From Lachnospiraceae bacterium UBA7086 (lineage in GTDB: Bacteria > Bacillota > Clostridia > Lachnospirales > Lachnospiraceae), in contig DKZA01000019.1 of NCBI GenBank assembly GCA_002492525.1, positions 1 through 6,419 on the forward strand: a stretch of 6,419 nt of DNA, in the 5' to 3' direction. This document shows, in pieces, positions 6,376 through 6,419 of this stretch. The stretch's first letter is position 1, and every line of letters starts with the position of its first letter. The translations under genes were made by a program, and so were the position numbers. A model generated the notes under the pieces. That model saw only the letters and a list, made by a program, of their open reading frames with translations, had not been told where the DNA came from and ran no database searches.

Positions 6376-6419
6376 CTAATCCGAGGCCGCGAAGTGGATC
6401 TCGCAAAGTTAATTTTTAT
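6376..6419 (+). other. 3' flank of the regulator gene, imperfect hairpin, weak terminator candidate
   Basis: Right after the stop, CGAG (6382-6385) can pair with CTCG (6400-6403), and an inner CCGC can pair with GTGG with one G-U pair. A T run follows at 6413-6417, but about ten bases after the stem, which is poor for an intrinsic terminator. The flank shares CCGAGGC and GCAAAG, in the same order and nearly the same spacing, with the 3' flank of the aldo/keto reductase gene. The window ends here, so the full element cannot be judged. Confidence 0.25.

Overview
The window looks like chromosomal DNA of a low-to-mid GC Gram-positive gut bacterium, most likely a Clostridia member of the Lachnospiraceae type. 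This rests on strong AAGGAGG-type ribosome binding sites, AT-rich intergenic DNA, and a gene set common in that group: an EFR1-type flavodoxin/ferredoxin, a DhaS-like TetR regulator and an 11-helix sodium symporter. The genus cannot be fixed from this sequence. No tRNA, rRNA, CRISPR array, insertion sequence or phage gene was seen.

Region 1 (1-2423, plus strand). A short hairpin with a T run at the left edge ends an unseen upstream transcript. An AT-rich leader of about 230 bases follows, with a candidate promoter and a cluster of TAGCAGT repeats. Three tightly packed genes come next: a small NTF2/SnoaL-like protein, an EFR1-family flavodoxin-ferredoxin fusion, and an aldo/keto reductase. The gaps are 1 and 29 bases, so they are probably one redox-related operon. 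Two hairpins end this unit and the convergent gene beyond it.

Region 2 (2424-4280, minus strand). A complete 570-residue methyl-accepting chemotaxis protein is transcribed toward the first operon. It has a TTGCAC/TATAAT promoter and a leader that contains a long-range inverted repeat. No other chemotaxis or flagellar gene is in view.

Region 3 (4281-6419, plus strand). Divergent from the chemoreceptor is a two-gene unit: a sodium-dependent amino-acid-type symporter (NSS/SNF family, LeuT fold) and, 27 bases later, a TetR-family regulator with a DhaS-type C-terminal domain. The promoter in front of the symporter is framed by nested inverted repeats, which makes it a reasonable operator candidate for that regulator.

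The protein families are all known. The least explained material is non-coding: the TAGCAGT cluster, the palindromic promoter of the symporter, the structured chemoreceptor leader, and a short motif shared by two 3' flanks. I did not find convincing evidence for a wholly new system.
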